Shown: in pieces, positions 45,076 to 54,172 of the stretch | Layout: each line of letters opens with the position of its first letter | How positions within the stretch are numbered: the first letter of the stretch is position 1 | NCBI RefSeq assembly: GCF_900114435.1 | Contig: NZ_FOZK01000001.1 | Location: 310,001 to 374,000, forward strand | Length of the DNA stretch: 64,000 nt | Direction of reading: 5' to 3' | Source: Halomicrobium zhouii | GTDB taxonomy: Archaea; Halobacteriota; Halobacteria; Halobacteriales; Haloarculaceae | Made by a program: the position numbers and the translations under genes | Notes under the pieces: model-generated | Seen by the model: the letters and a program-made list of their open reading frames with translations, nothing else | Told to the model about the DNA's origin: nothing | Databases searched by the model: none

Positions 45076-46089
45076 ATGACATCCAGAATCTGCTTGGTTG
45101 GCGAATTCGAAAAGGATCCCGACGAAGCGATGCGAAAAACTGCACAGGAGTACGTGGCGCAACTTCAGTCGGAGTTCGACGTACTCCCGATCAATGCATC
45201 GGAGTGCTTCCGCCCGAGCAACGTCCGATCGATCGTCGCTTTTGACCCGGATGCAATCCACTTCATTCCCGGCCCGTCGATCTACAGCTTCGCGTATACG
45301 AAGTTCGTCGGTTCACTCACGGACGCGACCGTGATCCACTCGGCCCCGCATCACGGCTTCCACGACCTTGACGGCGACATCTACTACCAGAGTTCGCACC
45401 GCCTCAGGAAACTCATTCCCGCGCTTCAGCCCGACAAACTGCTCGTTCAATCACCGGAGTCGAAGCAGTTTTTCGAGAAACACGGCGTGGACTGTGAGTA
45501 CCTGTTCTCCGGTGTCTCACTCGACACGCACAAGCCCGTCTCTACCGACAGAAAGACCGAACTCCAGGAGAAATACAATCTTCCTGTCGACGAGCATCTG
45601 ACTCTCCACGTTGGTTCACTCAAAGAGTGGCGTAACATCCCTGTTCTCCCAGACGTAATCGACGAGTCGACTCAGTTAGTCGTCGTGGGGAGCACTGCGA
45701 CTCAGGAAGAAAAGGCGGTCCAGCGCCAATTAGAAGCGGCAGGGGCAATTGTGATCCACGAGTATATAGAGAACATCGAGGAAATCTATTCCGCCGCTGA
45801 TCTGTACGTGTTCCCAACGCAGGAGCAAGTCGCGTGCTGTGACGTTCCGTTGACTGTGCTCGAAGCTATGGCGACAAATCTTCCCGTTCTCACTACCACG
45901 TTCGGCGGCCTCCCGGTGATGTTCGACGAAGGTGACGGGCTGTTCTTCGGTGACGACCCCGATCAGTTATCGACGAAGTTCGACGAGGCCAGGCGGGTTG
46001 AGGAACCGAACACAAGGGAGATGGTCGATCCGTACTCTTGGTCGCAGGCCGGGGAAGCGCTTGCTACCGTTTACAGCCGGTTGTCCTGA
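45076..46089 (+). CDS. GT4 glycosyltransferase
   Basis: 337 aa, starting four bases after the previous stop. GT-B fold with LHVGSLKEWRNIPVLPDVI in the donor domain and QVACCDVPLTVLEAMATNLPVLTTTFGGLPVMF as the GT4 motif region, with the Glu of VLEAMA conserved. The N-terminal half has HSAPHHGFHDLDGDIYYQSS. The Cys-Cys pair (ACCD) where EGFG normally stands is unusual. It is the last gene of the uninterrupted glycosyltransferase run; an 87-base gap with its own promoter follows. Confidence 0.85.
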   Translation: MTSRICLVGEFEKDPDEAMRKTAQEYVAQLQSEFDVLPINASECFRPSNVRSIVAFDPDAIHFIPGPSIYSFAYTKFVGSLTDATVIHSAPHHGFHDLDGDIYYQSSHRLRKLIPALQPDKLLVQSPESKQFFEKHGVDCEYLFSGVSLDTHKPVSTDRKTELQEKYNLPVDEHLTLHVGSLKEWRNIPVLPDVIDESTQLVVVGSTATQEEKAVQRQLEAAGAIVIHEYIENIEEIYSAADLYVFPTQEQVACCDVPLTVLEAMATNLPVLTTTFGGLPVMFDEGDGLFFGDDPDQLSTKFDEARRVEEPNTREMVDPYSWSQAGEALATVYSRLS

Positions 46090-46176
46090 GATGTTTGGGT
46101 ATCCGGTAATGATATCGCAGCCAACTGGTGTCTAAGAATCGACAATTTAAATAACAACTGACTTGATCCTAAAAAT

Positions 46177-47697
46177 ATGAACGGGCGAACAATTGTGATC
46201 GGTCTCGACGGTCTCAGTGAGATGTTGATCGGCCTTGAGGAGACCTCGACGCTTAGTAATCTGTTTGACGAATCGGGTGGAACCCTCTTGAGCACGCTTC
46301 CACCCACTACTGGCCCCGCATGGTCCAGTTTCCAGACAGGGAAGAATCCCGAACGTCACGGTATCTCCTCGCTCATTAACATCTACGAGGCGGAGAACTC
46401 GTACAAGATGCGCGAGTTCTCCGGCGCCGATTTGGCGAGCGAGGCTATCTACGAGTCGTTCGACCACGAAGACGACGACTGTTTCGTGATGAATCTGCCG
46501 TACACCTATCCGCCGCGGATCGACGGTGACGTCGTCACCAGCTGGCTCACGAATAGCGACGACCTCGTCGATTTCATCCATCCATCCGATCTGCGTGATC
46601 GATATCCGAACCTCAACTCGTACTCGCCCCATCCGGACGGCAACTCCGACCTCGCGTTTCTTAAATCACTCCTGTCCATCGAACGCGACCGAATCGAGAT
46701 AACGAAGCAGGTCATAGAGGACGGGGACCACGAATTCGTCTTCACGCTATTCTCGGGCACCGACACGATGCAACATCGCGTCTATTCCGACTTGGCAGGT
46801 CGCGCCTCTACGTCAGAGGCTGACGTCGCCCGTAAGATTCTTCGAGAGATCGACGACTTTATCTCGTGGCTCGTAGATGCGAAGGCCGAAACCGACAATC
46901 TCGTACTGATGTCTGACCACGGGTTCAGGCAGTTCGACGGCTATTTCTCGCTCAACGGCTGGCTCCATGAGAACGGTTATCTCTCGTTTTCGAAGGACGG
47001 CGTTCAGTTCCAAAACTCAAACGACGATGCAACGACTACCTTCGACATCGGTCCGCTGTACGATTTTGTTCGCCGAAATGAAGTATTGATGAACTCACTG
47101 ATGCCGATCTATCGGTTCTTCTCGGACCACAATGTTGAGTTTACCTCCGAGAAAGGGATCGACATGTCAGATACTGAGGCTTATTGCAGACACGATCAGG
47201 AGCAATCGATCTACATCAATCACACGGGTGAGCGATACGAGTCACTTAAAGCACAGTTGATCGATGAACTGAGCGACATCCCAGGGATCAGGCCAGTAGA
47301 TGTGACTTCTGAATATGGGTCGTCTGAAAACATGGGCGACATCGTGGTTCTGGGCGATCGGTATCAGGTGATCAGAGGGGACCGAAACGATCCGATCAGC
47401 GACCGTCCCATCCCCTACCACCATCGTAATGGCGTCGTGATGCTCTTGGGGCCGTCTTTCGAGTCGACGCCCGACGTGATGAACATCGAAGACCTCTACC
47501 CGACACTTCTCCATTTGAACGGGTACGCTGTTCCGGATGACTTGGACGGCCGCGTTATCGAAGAGCATCTCACCACCGAGAGCAACATTGAGTTCCGTGA
47601 TCCACTCTCTTCCGGCGTGGAGAACACTGAATCCGGTGCGGCCGACTCCGACTCGGAAGCCGTTCAGAACCGACTTGAGGATCTCGGCTATCTATGA
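46177..47697 (+). CDS. Alkaline-phosphatase-superfamily phosphodiesterase
   Basis: 506 aa. VIGLDGLSEML opens with the metal-binding Asp; LPPTTGPAWSSFQTGKNPERHGI carries the nucleophilic Thr; LMSDHGFRQFDG supplies the later Asp-His metal ligands. This is the type I phosphodiesterase / nucleotide pyrophosphatase layout. A TATA-like atttaaataa (46145-46154) about 25-30 bases before ATG 46177 suggests a leaderless transcript. It ends in the RLEDLGYL-type tail common to haloarchaeal members. In a glycan cluster it might hydrolyse or transfer phosphodiester-linked groups. There is no signal peptide. Confidence 0.85.
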   Translation: MNGRTIVIGLDGLSEMLIGLEETSTLSNLFDESGGTLLSTLPPTTGPAWSSFQTGKNPERHGISSLINIYEAENSYKMREFSGADLASEAIYESFDHEDDDCFVMNLPYTYPPRIDGDVVTSWLTNSDDLVDFIHPSDLRDRYPNLNSYSPHPDGNSDLAFLKSLLSIERDRIEITKQVIEDGDHEFVFTLFSGTDTMQHRVYSDLAGRASTSEADVARKILREIDDFISWLVDAKAETDNLVLMSDHGFRQFDGYFSLNGWLHENGYLSFSKDGVQFQNSNDDATTTFDIGPLYDFVRRNEVLMNSLMPIYRFFSDHNVEFTSEKGIDMSDTEAYCRHDQEQSIYINHTGERYESLKAQLIDELSDIPGIRPVDVTSEYGSSENMGDIVVLGDRYQVIRGDRNDPISDRPIPYHHRNGVVMLLGPSFESTPDVMNIEDLYPTLLHLNGYAVPDDLDGRVIEEHLTTESNIEFRDPLSSGVENTESGAADSDSEAVQNRLEDLGYL

Positions 47698-48042
47698 CTC
47701 CTGTCTATGGCTTGATAGACTGCTACGTGCCGCTGGGACTCTGGCCCCCATCTTCGAACGCACGTTTGATCACTGAAAACATACCCCCGTGGCAGTCGTT
47801 CTCTCCGAAAGCGTTCGCCGCCGCAAGTGTCGGCCAATCGCCTTCCGTACCGAACCGCCGAACTGTTTTGACAGGGTCTGACTGTGCTTCTTTCACCGAA
47901 TGAATGCTGGATTGACTCGGGATGGAGGTCTGTTCGAAACTCGGAGTGACGGAGAGAGAAACTTTACAAAATACCCGAGAGGAATTACCCGCAGGCACGG
48001 TTGGTCCCTCTCTCGTACTGGACGTCATTCCAGCCACCAGCA

Positions 48043-49467
48043 ATGAACATCGCCAGATCGTCGATCGGTATCTTCGCTGCCAAGGCTTCCATCTCTCTTG
48101 CCGTCCTCTCTAGTACACTCTACGCCGCCCAGACCCTCGGCGCGGCACCGCTCGGAGTGTACTTTCTGTTTCACTCTACGGCAGTGCTCCTATCGACGTC
48201 TACTGATATGGGCATCGTCATGGCCACGAAGAAACGAATCAGCGAGGGTAGCGACCGCGCTAAGTTTTTCACGGCTTCGTTGCTCGTCCGGTCTCTCATA
48301 TTGGTCTTCGTCGCCCTCGCCATTACGCTGTTGAGCGATTACATCAACGAGTACGTCGGGATTGAATCGAGCGCGCTCTTTCTCGTCGGCGTCCTCTTCC
48401 TGTCCGTGCTCAAGATGAGCGTCAAATCGGGCCTTGACGGGGAGATGAAAGTCGTCCGGTCGGCGTTCGTCGGGGCGATACAGGAGTTCGGAAAGTTCGC
48501 GTTCTGGATCGTCGCCATTCAGCAGGGCCTCGGCGAGTTCGGTCTGATAGCTGGTTTAGGGTTTGGTTACGTCATCGCCATCGTCTATGGATTCTTGATG
48601 ATGGACATCGGGCTTGCCGTGCCGAGCTGGGAACAGATCGAGAGTCTTTACGCGTTTTCAAAATTCAGCTGGCTTACATCAATCGCCAACAAGATGTGGA
48701 ACTGGGTGGACGTCCTCGTGCTCGGCCTTTTCGTTGCCTCGAACTTCATCGCTATCTACGAAGTCAGTTGGAAGATAACCGGCGTGTTCTACTTCGCGTC
48801 GGTTGCGCTCTCGGAGGCCATATTCCCCAAAGTCAGCAACTTACATTATCAAGGTAAACACGACGAATCGAGACAGCTCATCAATAGGGCAGTCACGTAC
48901 TCCGGCGTCCTGGTCATCCCGGGCATCGTCGGGTCTATCTTCTTGGGAGAGCACGTACTCGCGGTATACGGTGAGGAGTTCTCCGCAGGGTACGAGATTA
49001 TGGCAATTCTCATGGTCGGCCGTATTTTCCACTGCTACTACTCGGTGCTCGCGTTCACGCTCAACGCAGTCGACAGGCCGGACCTGGCGTTCCGGATCAA
49101 CGCCGTGTTTCTCGTAACGAACGTCATCGGCAACTTCGGCCTCGTCATGGTGATGGGATGGACCGGAGCAGCGATAGCGACCGCCGGTTCAATGCTCGTT
49201 TCGCTCGGCCTGGCGTCCACGTACATCAAACAGATCGTCAACGTCGGGATCGATTACCAGGCTATCAGCAAGCAGATCGTCTCTGCGACGTCCATGGGCC
49301 TCGGACTGCTCTTGTTCCAGCGACTTTATTCGATTGACTCGCTTCCGTTCCTCGCGGTGGCCGTGGCCGCCGGCGGTGCCATCTACTTCCTCTCGCTGTC
49401 TTTGTTACACCGCGATGCGGTTGTGGCATTCGTCGAACGGTACCAGCCTATCCGCCGAAACACCTGA
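48043..49467 (+). CDS. Wzx-type polysaccharide flippase (AglR-like)
   Basis: 474 aa from ATG 48043 (MNIARSSIGIFAAKASISLAVL). Twelve to fourteen hydrophobic segments with the MATE/MVF-superfamily look of O-antigen flippases; charged residues are few and lie in loops. It should move a lipid-linked glycan across the membrane. A promoter-like aaactttacaaaat (about 47961-47974) lies about 70 bases upstream. The 345-base gap before it has only non-biased frames. No polymerase-like Wzy is evident, although the AT-rich membrane protein at 52237 could be one. Confidence 0.9.
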   Translation: MNIARSSIGIFAAKASISLAVLSSTLYAAQTLGAAPLGVYFLFHSTAVLLSTSTDMGIVMATKKRISEGSDRAKFFTASLLVRSLILVFVALAITLLSDYINEYVGIESSALFLVGVLFLSVLKMSVKSGLDGEMKVVRSAFVGAIQEFGKFAFWIVAIQQGLGEFGLIAGLGFGYVIAIVYGFLMMDIGLAVPSWEQIESLYAFSKFSWLTSIANKMWNWVDVLVLGLFVASNFIAIYEVSWKITGVFYFASVALSEAIFPKVSNLHYQGKHDESRQLINRAVTYSGVLVIPGIVGSIFLGEHVLAVYGEEFSAGYEIMAILMVGRIFHCYYSVLAFTLNAVDRPDLAFRINAVFLVTNVIGNFGLVMVMGWTGAAIATAGSMLVSLGLASTYIKQIVNVGIDYQAISKQIVSATSMGLGLLLFQRLYSIDSLPFLAVAVAAGGAIYFLSLSLLHRDAVVAFVERYQPIRRNT

Positions 49468-49830
49468 GTGAACGGCGGTAATCCAGAGATCGTCAACTTA
49501 TCCCCGCTGCTATCTGCAGCAAGTAGGTATCGTGTCGAAACCGACGCTCGCTGCGACCAATATCGCGGGAGCTGTCGCTGAGGGCGGAAGTGGGTCCAGG
49601 CCGAAAGTTACGGTTTCTTCTCGGTGGCACGAACTCCGTGGGCCGTGATAGCCTTGGTCTTCCAAGAACCTCTCATAAGATACCGATAATGAGGGCAGAA
49701 AATCATTACCGGAATTCAGCCACTAATGCGATAAAGGAACGGAATTATCCCCCCTTCACTCGCTTACTAGAATCAATTATGATATTGGATGGCGTTAGTT
49801 ATGCACCAGGACTCCAATCGATACTCATCT
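49468..49830. other. Intergenic region
   Basis: About 360 bases. No gene. It includes an imperfect symmetrical stretch around 49675-49707 (ataagataccgataatgag) and a TATA-like attatgata at 49776-49784, which would promote the DUF457 gene. Confidence 0.5.
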
Positions 49831-50415
49831 ATGATGCCATGGGGTCACTTTGCCGTCGCGTTTCTCCCGTTTCTCACCTACAGACTTCTGCGACAGCAGC
49901 GACTACCGAGTCGCAGGGTGACGGTGTTTCTCTTCGTCGCAACCCAGCTCCCTGACCTCATCGACAAACCGCTCGCATGGGGACTTCATGTCCTTCCCTC
50001 GGGCCGGTCGTTCGCCCACTCGCTACTGTTCGCGGTTCCGCTTGTTATTGCAGTCACAATATTTCTCACACGTGGCGACCGGGCGACGCTTGGTGCGCTC
50101 TTCACTTTTGGGTATCTGTCGCATGTGTTCGCTGACATCTACGACCTGCTCCTCACCGTCCCGCCCGATCAGTGGCAGACGACCTACGTCGCGAGTTTGT
50201 ATTGGCCTCTCGTTGCTATCCCCGCTCCGGAGCCGATGCCGTTCGTCTACTATTTCACGCGCATCTCGCCGACTCGGTACGCACAGGGCAGTCTCGGCCT
50301 TGCGTTATTCGCCGCGTTCTTCTTCTACCCGGAGCTCGCGGCGGCGGTCGGAAGACGCCAGTCTCCCGTGAAACTTCCGACCGACGAAGAGCCCACAGCA
50401 GCGAACGAACGCTAG
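49831..50415 (+). CDS. DUF457-family membrane protein (YdjM-like, putative metal-dependent hydrolase)
   Basis: 194 aa from ATG 49831; in-frame ATGs at 49801 and 49789 are upstream alternatives, but MMPWGHFAVAFLPF is the usual family start and fits the TATA at 49776. Motifs WGHFAVAFLP, ATQLPDLIDKP (Pro-Asp-Asp type), SFAHSLLF and YLSHVFADIYD carry the His/Asp residues conserved in the family. Four or five hydrophobic helices. Members are inner-membrane proteins whose reaction is not established. The C-terminus is polar. Confidence 0.8.
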   Translation: MMPWGHFAVAFLPFLTYRLLRQQRLPSRRVTVFLFVATQLPDLIDKPLAWGLHVLPSGRSFAHSLLFAVPLVIAVTIFLTRGDRATLGALFTFGYLSHVFADIYDLLLTVPPDQWQTTYVASLYWPLVAIPAPEPMPFVYYFTRISPTRYAQGSLGLALFAAFFFYPELAAAVGRRQSPVKLPTDEEPTAANER

Positions 50416-50510
50416 TTCGGGCGACACATTGTTTTCTCCCGTGAGTTCGCCGGTGGCGGGAGCGAGAGTGATCGCAGGGCCGAATACGTTGACCGAGGCG
50501 CGAGGCGTGT

Positions 50511-51659
50511 TTACTGGATGTAGCCCAGGTCCTTCAATCGGTCCCGGGAGGTGTCTGATAGGGCGCTCTCTTCGGCCTCGCGGGTCTGAATTGTCTTCCT
50601 GATGTCGTCGATTTCGTTCTCAGCCGCGGACGGTGAGATTGGCGGATCCCCGAATGTGTGTGAGGTATTTATATAAGTTTTAAGCAGGGACATCGGGTCT
50701 GACCACAATGCGGGTTTTTCTGCGCTTCGCGTCATCATATAGATTGCCAGTAACAGTCGCTCAGTTCGTCGGTTCGTTTGTCGACTGTATCCGGCGTTCT
50801 CCCACCAGATACTGTCTGCGGTATAGAACGTCATACCGTTCCGGGTTGATCGAGCAAAATTATAGCCCCACTCTCGACTCCGCTCGTCTGTGAACAGATC
50901 CGCACCGGCGGTCTGAAAGTCGTCAGTGAATCGCCGTGCAATCGTCTCTACGACGTCCACATGCTCGATGATCCCATTCGATTCCACCGCAGTCTCAACG
51001 TCGTCCGTTCCTCCGGGAGTCATCATCACTGTAGGGACGTACACAAGTTCGGGGCAGGCAGGAAATGTGTGAACGACGTCACCGTACTCCCCGAGGAGTT
51101 CACCGTGGTCGCTGGTGAAGACGAACATCGTGTCATCCTCATCGAGCGTGTCCTTGATCTGCTCCACTCGACTTTGAAACTTGGCAAACGAACGCTCGGC
51201 CGCCGCACGGTAATCACGCTGTAGTTTCTCGTAATCGCCGCCGATTCCGTCGAAGTATTCCGCTACGGAGTCGTACCCGTTAAAGGGGACGTGAGGCGTC
51301 ATATCCCGTTCCATGTAGAAAAACGGCGTCTCCAGTTCGTCGAGATTGGTCTTTCCCTCTACGGACACGGCATCGTATATCGGATCTGCAGCCGAACCAC
51401 TCTTCTGGAAGAAACCGGTCGAGACATCCTCCAAGTCGAAGAACGTCTTCACACCGTCCGGGAACTGCTTCGCCCAGCCGGTCACGCCGTGTTGCTGCGG
51501 ATACAAACCGGTCGCCAATGTCGCGAACGATGGGGGCGAGTAGAGGGACTGCGCTACCGTTTTGAACACTACGCCATCCGACCCTGCAGCTTCAGGGAGA
51601 GCGTCCCACCGAAGGCTGTCGGCGACGAAAATATACACGTTATTTATTTCTTCCATCAT
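50511..51659 (-). CDS. Sulfatase-fold enzyme lacking the formylglycine signature
   Basis: 382 aa alkaline-phosphatase-superfamily protein. NVYIFVADSLRWDAL gives the first Asp; FVFTSDHGELLGEYG is the sulfatase-type DHGE block; TPHVPF and HTFPACPELVYVPTVM also fit. At the active site the expected C/S-x-P-x-R reads S-P-P-S-F, so the Arg needed for formylglycine formation is gone. The enzyme is therefore more likely a Ser-based phosphatase or phosphotransferase than a sulfatase. The C-terminus RLKDLGYIQ resembles the tail of the 46177 enzyme. There is no signal peptide. It is convergent with the DUF457 gene. Confidence 0.8.
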   Translation of the reverse strand: MMEEINNVYIFVADSLRWDALPEAAGSDGVVFKTVAQSLYSPPSFATLATGLYPQQHGVTGWAKQFPDGVKTFFDLEDVSTGFFQKSGSAADPIYDAVSVEGKTNLDELETPFFYMERDMTPHVPFNGYDSVAEYFDGIGGDYEKLQRDYRAAAERSFAKFQSRVEQIKDTLDEDDTMFVFTSDHGELLGEYGDVVHTFPACPELVYVPTVMMTPGGTDDVETAVESNGIIEHVDVVETIARRFTDDFQTAGADLFTDERSREWGYNFARSTRNGMTFYTADSIWWENAGYSRQTNRRTERLLLAIYMMTRSAEKPALWSDPMSLLKTYINTSHTFGDPPISPSAAENEIDDIRKTIQTREAEESALSDTSRDRLKDLGYIQ

Positions 51660-52236
51660 GAATGATCTCTAGGTAACGAATTAGTGACCGTATATCCTTG
51701 TCTGTCAACCCAAGTGACCTGTCTGACAAAGTACTTGTCGTACCTACTATGGAAAAAGGTTGCCTTGCACCCCGAACTATCCGGAAAGGAGAGGTATTTA
51801 AAGCCCGGATTACCTCTTTAACGATACCTTAGGCAAAGCGAGTCACTGGGTATGGCGCTCACTGGGGCACTTTCGGCGTTCTTACTAGTGTCCACCCTGA
51901 ATACTTAGTTGGCACGACACGTCTTCATCTCGTAAGTCTTTGCGTTGTTGTTGAAATTCTATTACTCGCAGTTTGTATGACAGGGGTGAAACCACCTTAT
52001 CAGCGTGTGGTTCCACTATCTACGACACCTGGTTTTGCCTCACTCGGTTGTTTGTCGTTACCCCCCTCCCCGAATCAAGCCAATGTGACAGAATTGTTGA
52101 TTTTGATCTGCCGGGCCACGGTGAACTAACCCAGAGAGTACAACTCAAGGGCTGAGTCACTAAATTACTCATCTAACTCTTCACCAAATATCTTGTCACT
52201 TTTCGCGAAGCAAAATAACAATCATATACGCATTCC
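51660..52236. other. AT-rich intergenic region
   Basis: About 580 bases with no gene. It holds a strong promoter-like box (ggtatttaaagccc, 51791-51804) on the plus strand with no convincing reading frame behind it, and an atata box at about 51690-51694 suited to the minus-strand sulfatase-fold gene. Composition drops sharply from here to about 54.7 kb. Confidence 0.5.
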
Positions 52237-53829
52237 TCATTTACTGGTTTGATTCTCTTCAATCCTATAATAATCAGACATGCCGTCTGAATATACTTTC
52301 TGTAGTTCCGTGTTTGCTTGGATTTCAGCGTGGTGGGTATTGAGCGGTTCGTACTGGATATTGAGATGTTCTCCCTGCACCACTACTTCTTTACTGCGCA
52401 TATCGGCGACCATGTAGTCTGCAGATCCTGATACGGACTTATTATCACCAACAAGTGCTGCGTAGTGGTCTGCGTTGATTGATACGGACTGAAAATTTTC
52501 CGGTGAAGCGATGTAGTTGAAATAATAGAATAGGTGACTACTCGACATCACAGAAATATCCTGATATGGGTCGTGCTGCGCATACACTGAGAACCAGCGG
52601 ACGCCTGGCTCAATTAGTGAGTAACGTCTGTAGTAGATATCAAATTGACCGAGCCGAAGTATGACAGATACGGCAGAAAGCACTATCAAGAAGACCAGGA
52701 AGCCCACAAATACCTTCTTTCGTTTTGTAATTTGATCAAGTGCGAGAAGACCCAATATCGGGCCTAAGAAGATGAGCGGTTGGGTGCTCAGGCTAAACAC
52801 GATCCCGTAGACCAATGCGTGGAAAAAGAGGGTGCTCACGAGGCCGACATAGACGTAAGTGGGAAGTTCAATGCTGGGTTTTGATGCCCTGATCCCCGCG
52901 ATAATCCGCTTTATCACGAATGGTGCAGAAAGAAGAATAACACCAGCAATGAGGACGTTGATCGCTAACCTTACTCGGCTGTAGATCGGGCTCCCTGCAG
53001 CGACTTGGTACTTTGAAACCGCTGAAGTCTCGCCAACAATCATAGACATAATCTGCACGATGAATATCTGGACTGGGTTCGAATGAGTTTCCTGCTCAAC
53101 CATCGCAAATAAAGAGGGAAGGAATGTGTCGTAGATAATTCGCGTAGAGCCGATATAAGCACTCATCATTATTACAAAACCAAGTGCAAGGTATTCGGTC
53201 CAGGGTTGGCCGTCGAGATATCCGATAATTAGTACTGTACCGGCAAACAATATCAGCCAAGCTTCAGGAGTATAATGCAACCAAGGGAGCGCAGCCACCA
53301 TGATACCGAAGAGGTAGAGATAACGGTTGTCTATACGATTCTGAGAGGACGCCAATCCACTAATGAGAATTACCAAACACAGGAGGTAGAGCGGTCGTGC
53401 CCATGCATACGCGAACACGCTGTGCCACGCGGTTTCGGTGATGTGAGTTAAAATATAGAACGTGCATGCTAATGCGACCAGTTTTGTCCCGAACAGAGAA
53501 CGTGTAACAGCATAATAAATGAACGGGCCAATAAGGATGCCAATGGGTAAAACGACTACAAGCTCGGGCGATACGCCGAGAATTAACCGAAAGATAGAGA
53601 GGATGACTATATAGCCAGGGTTATTCCCGTCACCAGAAAGGTGGCCTGTCTCCATGATGTGGTCTGAATAAACTAAGGTACTCCAGATAAACTCGCTAAT
53701 CACTTCGTTTTGCGCTAAAAAGGCTCCAATCGCGGTTGAGATGAATGTTAGGACACATAAAATTTTGAGGGCCGTTGCGCGCCTCATCTCCTCACCGGCC
53801 AGAATTCGGATATCTAAATCTCTAACCAT
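52237..53829 (-). CDS. Polytopic membrane protein, possible polymerase or glycosyltransferase, strongly AT-rich
   Basis: 530 aa from ATG at 53829 (MVRDLDIRIL). About eleven or twelve hydrophobic helices end near residue 390, followed by a soluble tail of about 140 residues (YYRRYSLIEPGVRWFSVYAQHDPYQDIS and onward). This shape, with a loop after the first helices (VYSDHIMETGHLSGDGNNPGY), recalls GT-C membrane glycosyltransferases; the D-H in the first loop could be catalytic, but the family is not certain. The stop of the upstream small membrane gene lies two bases away. Base composition and codon use differ strongly from the core genes, which points to recent transfer. Confidence 0.7.
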   Translation of the reverse strand: MVRDLDIRILAGEEMRRATALKILCVLTFISTAIGAFLAQNEVISEFIWSTLVYSDHIMETGHLSGDGNNPGYIVILSIFRLILGVSPELVVVLPIGILIGPFIYYAVTRSLFGTKLVALACTFYILTHITETAWHSVFAYAWARPLYLLCLVILISGLASSQNRIDNRYLYLFGIMVAALPWLHYTPEAWLILFAGTVLIIGYLDGQPWTEYLALGFVIMMSAYIGSTRIIYDTFLPSLFAMVEQETHSNPVQIFIVQIMSMIVGETSAVSKYQVAAGSPIYSRVRLAINVLIAGVILLSAPFVIKRIIAGIRASKPSIELPTYVYVGLVSTLFFHALVYGIVFSLSTQPLIFLGPILGLLALDQITKRKKVFVGFLVFLIVLSAVSVILRLGQFDIYYRRYSLIEPGVRWFSVYAQHDPYQDISVMSSSHLFYYFNYIASPENFQSVSINADHYAALVGDNKSVSGSADYMVADMRSKEVVVQGEHLNIQYEPLNTHHAEIQANTELQKVYSDGMSDYYRIEENQTSK

Positions 53830-53830
53830 A

Positions 53831-54172
53831 TTATAAGAATAATTCAACGCGTGTTTTGAGAATAATTCCCATAGCGATGCCTGCAATACCCGTTGAAAGT
53901 CCAATGATGTATTTGAGACGGGTCCTCCTCTTACTCACAAAGCTCCCATAATGAGAATAACTTACCAAGAGAAAAATAAAGTACGATATTATAGTGTAAC
54001 GGGGCATTGTGAATTGATTAAAGACTACGAGCAAGAGGAGACAGGCCAGCATACTACAAATGGTCTGTAGGATAAACACCTCGCTGTGAGGAGCCATAAT
54101 TAGTGTAATCTCTACTGAAACTATAAATATACCGTTATACCACGCTTCTGCCCTTCCGGCAGGTAGTGCCAT
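53831..54172 (-). CDS. Small membrane protein paired with the AT-rich polytopic protein
   Basis: 113 aa with three hydrophobic helices: about residues 34-52, 58-75 and 88-105. A basic loop (SKRRTRLKY) lies between the last two. MAPHSEVFILQ (ATG at 54097) is an alternative, shorter start. It ends one base before the next gene's ATG, so the two are expressed together. No family was recognised. It shares the same low GC content. Confidence 0.6.
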   Translation of the reverse strand: MALPAGRAEAWYNGIFIVSVEITLIMAPHSEVFILQTICSMLACLLLLVVFNQFTMPRYTIISYFIFLLVSYSHYGSFVSKRRTRLKYIIGLSTGIAGIAMGIILKTRVELFL

